A stretch of 64,000 bases of DNA, taken from an uncultured Erysipelotrichaceae bacterium. GTDB taxonomy: Bacteria > Bacillota_I > Bacilli_A > Erysipelotrichales > Erysipelotrichaceae. Positions 63,522-64,000 of this stretch are shown here, piece by piece; position 1 is the stretch's first letter; every line of letters begins with the position of its first letter. The notes under the pieces are model-generated. The model was not told the origin of the DNA and ran no database searches. It was given only the letters and a program-made list of their open reading frames with translations. Made by a program: the position numbers and the translations under genes. The stretch is taken from the NCBI GenBank assembly GCA_903789495.1, contig CAIFEQ010000001.1, positions 1-64,000 on the forward strand, given 5' to 3'.

Positions 63522-64000
63522 TTACTGCTGAGATTTTTCCTGCTGCTGGACGGCCTCCGAATCCTGTCTCTGCAGCAGTTCCGGATCGAGTTCCAGCTGT
63601 TCCTGCTGCCCGTCCGGCACGATGATGTTCTTCTGATGTTCGATGATCAGCTTCTGGTCCGGTCCGACCAGGGGTTCGATCAGCTGCACGATGACGGCCT
63701 GGGCCTGGGCATCCGCCTTGCTCTTGAGACTGTCCAGACTGGCATTCTTTTCCACGTCTTCCCGGGCTGCCTCGACGGCAATGGAGATGTCTTCCTTCTT
63801 GTCCCAGTTGAACAGAGCCGAATGCTCATCGTAGAACTTCAGACTGTCGGTATCCACATCAATGGACTGAATCTCCGAAGCCGGCAGGCTGACATGGATC
63901 TCACTGCCGTTCTGGCTGACCTTGGCCTGGGACAGATCAATCCCCGCCCGGACATTGGCCTTGTAGATCATGGAAAAGGACTTCTTCGTCATCAGCGGAA
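63522..64000 (-). CDS. DUF4230 family protein, 5' end beyond the window
   Basis: The visible 156 residues start at an internal Met (63992), and the frame stays open to the edge. The start of the visible part, TKKSFSMIYKANVRAGIDLS, followed by SLPASEIQSIDVD, matches the middle of DUF4230 proteins, which have a membrane anchor at the N-terminus. The C-terminus is Gln/Glu-rich. Function unknown. Confidence 0.8.
   Translation of the reverse strand, partial: PLMTKKSFSMIYKANVRAGIDLSQAKVSQNGSEIHVSLPASEIQSIDVDTDSLKFYDEHSALFNWDKKEDISIAVEAAREDVEKNASLDSLKSKADAQAQAVIVQLIEPLVGPDQKLIIEHQKNIIVPDGQQEQLELDPELLQRQDSEAVQQQEKSQQ

Overview
The window comes from a high-GC, low-redundancy Bacillota chromosome. A member of the Erysipelotrichia or a neighbouring class fits best, but that placement is an inference from gene content. 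The Bacillota signals are a glmS ribozyme, a lysine riboswitch, a CIRCE element, AGGAGG-type ribosome binding sites, a lipoteichoic acid synthase, a comF competence operon and the secA-prfB pair. Most genes are GC-rich with strong CTG/CAG/GGC codon use. One 6.3 kb island is clearly AT-rich and foreign. No rRNA genes and no CRISPR array were seen.

Layout. 1-7.0 kb, leftward: guaA, pyrG, a CcdA-thioredoxin fusion, uppP and a radical SAM enzyme. 7.1-16.4 kb: an S66 peptidase, tRNA-Ala(CGC), LTA synthase, a MATE pump, fhs and two M20 hydrolases. 16.4-25.9 kb: CIRCE-controlled hsp20, tRNA-Lys, hup, an amidase lipoprotein with a HAD phosphatase, an Na/Pi cotransporter with a truncated sensor-like protein, and a tightly overlapping PepV/ExoIII/aminopeptidase P operon. 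25.9-26.5 kb: a gene-poor, highly structured stretch. 26.5-33 kb: an RluA-type pseudouridine synthase with a homopolymer frameshift, prfB with its +1 recoding site, secA, and comFC/comFA. 33-41.5 kb: redox and transport genes, ispD and tRNA-Ile/Ala/Val. 41.6-47.8 kb: a lysine-riboswitch operon (YfcC transporter plus M20 hydrolase), then a class A PBP carrying a degenerate receiver domain at its N-terminus. 48-54 kb: a HAD protein, ribozyme-controlled glmS and a K+-dependent membrane pyrophosphatase. 54.1-60.5 kb: an integrated element in tRNA-Thr(CGT). 60.5-64 kb: pyk, a possible pfkA remnant and a DUF4230 gene cut by the window edge.

The most notable parts are three. First, the integrated element has 51-bp att repeats, an integrase, a repressor with paired 15-bp operators, a leftward replication operon (PrimPol and SF3 helicase on separate genes) and an iteron-like origin; this is the layout of a phage-inducible island without a packaging module. 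Second, the pseudo-receiver/PBP1A fusion suggests a cytoplasmic sensing or docking module attached to a cell-wall synthase. Third, the lysine aptamer in front of a YfcC carrier gives a substrate hint for that poorly defined transporter family. Several functions converge on the envelope: UppP recycles the lipid carrier, GlmS makes amino sugar, PBP1A polymerises glycan, LtaS builds LTA, and the S66 peptidase and amidase trim the wall.
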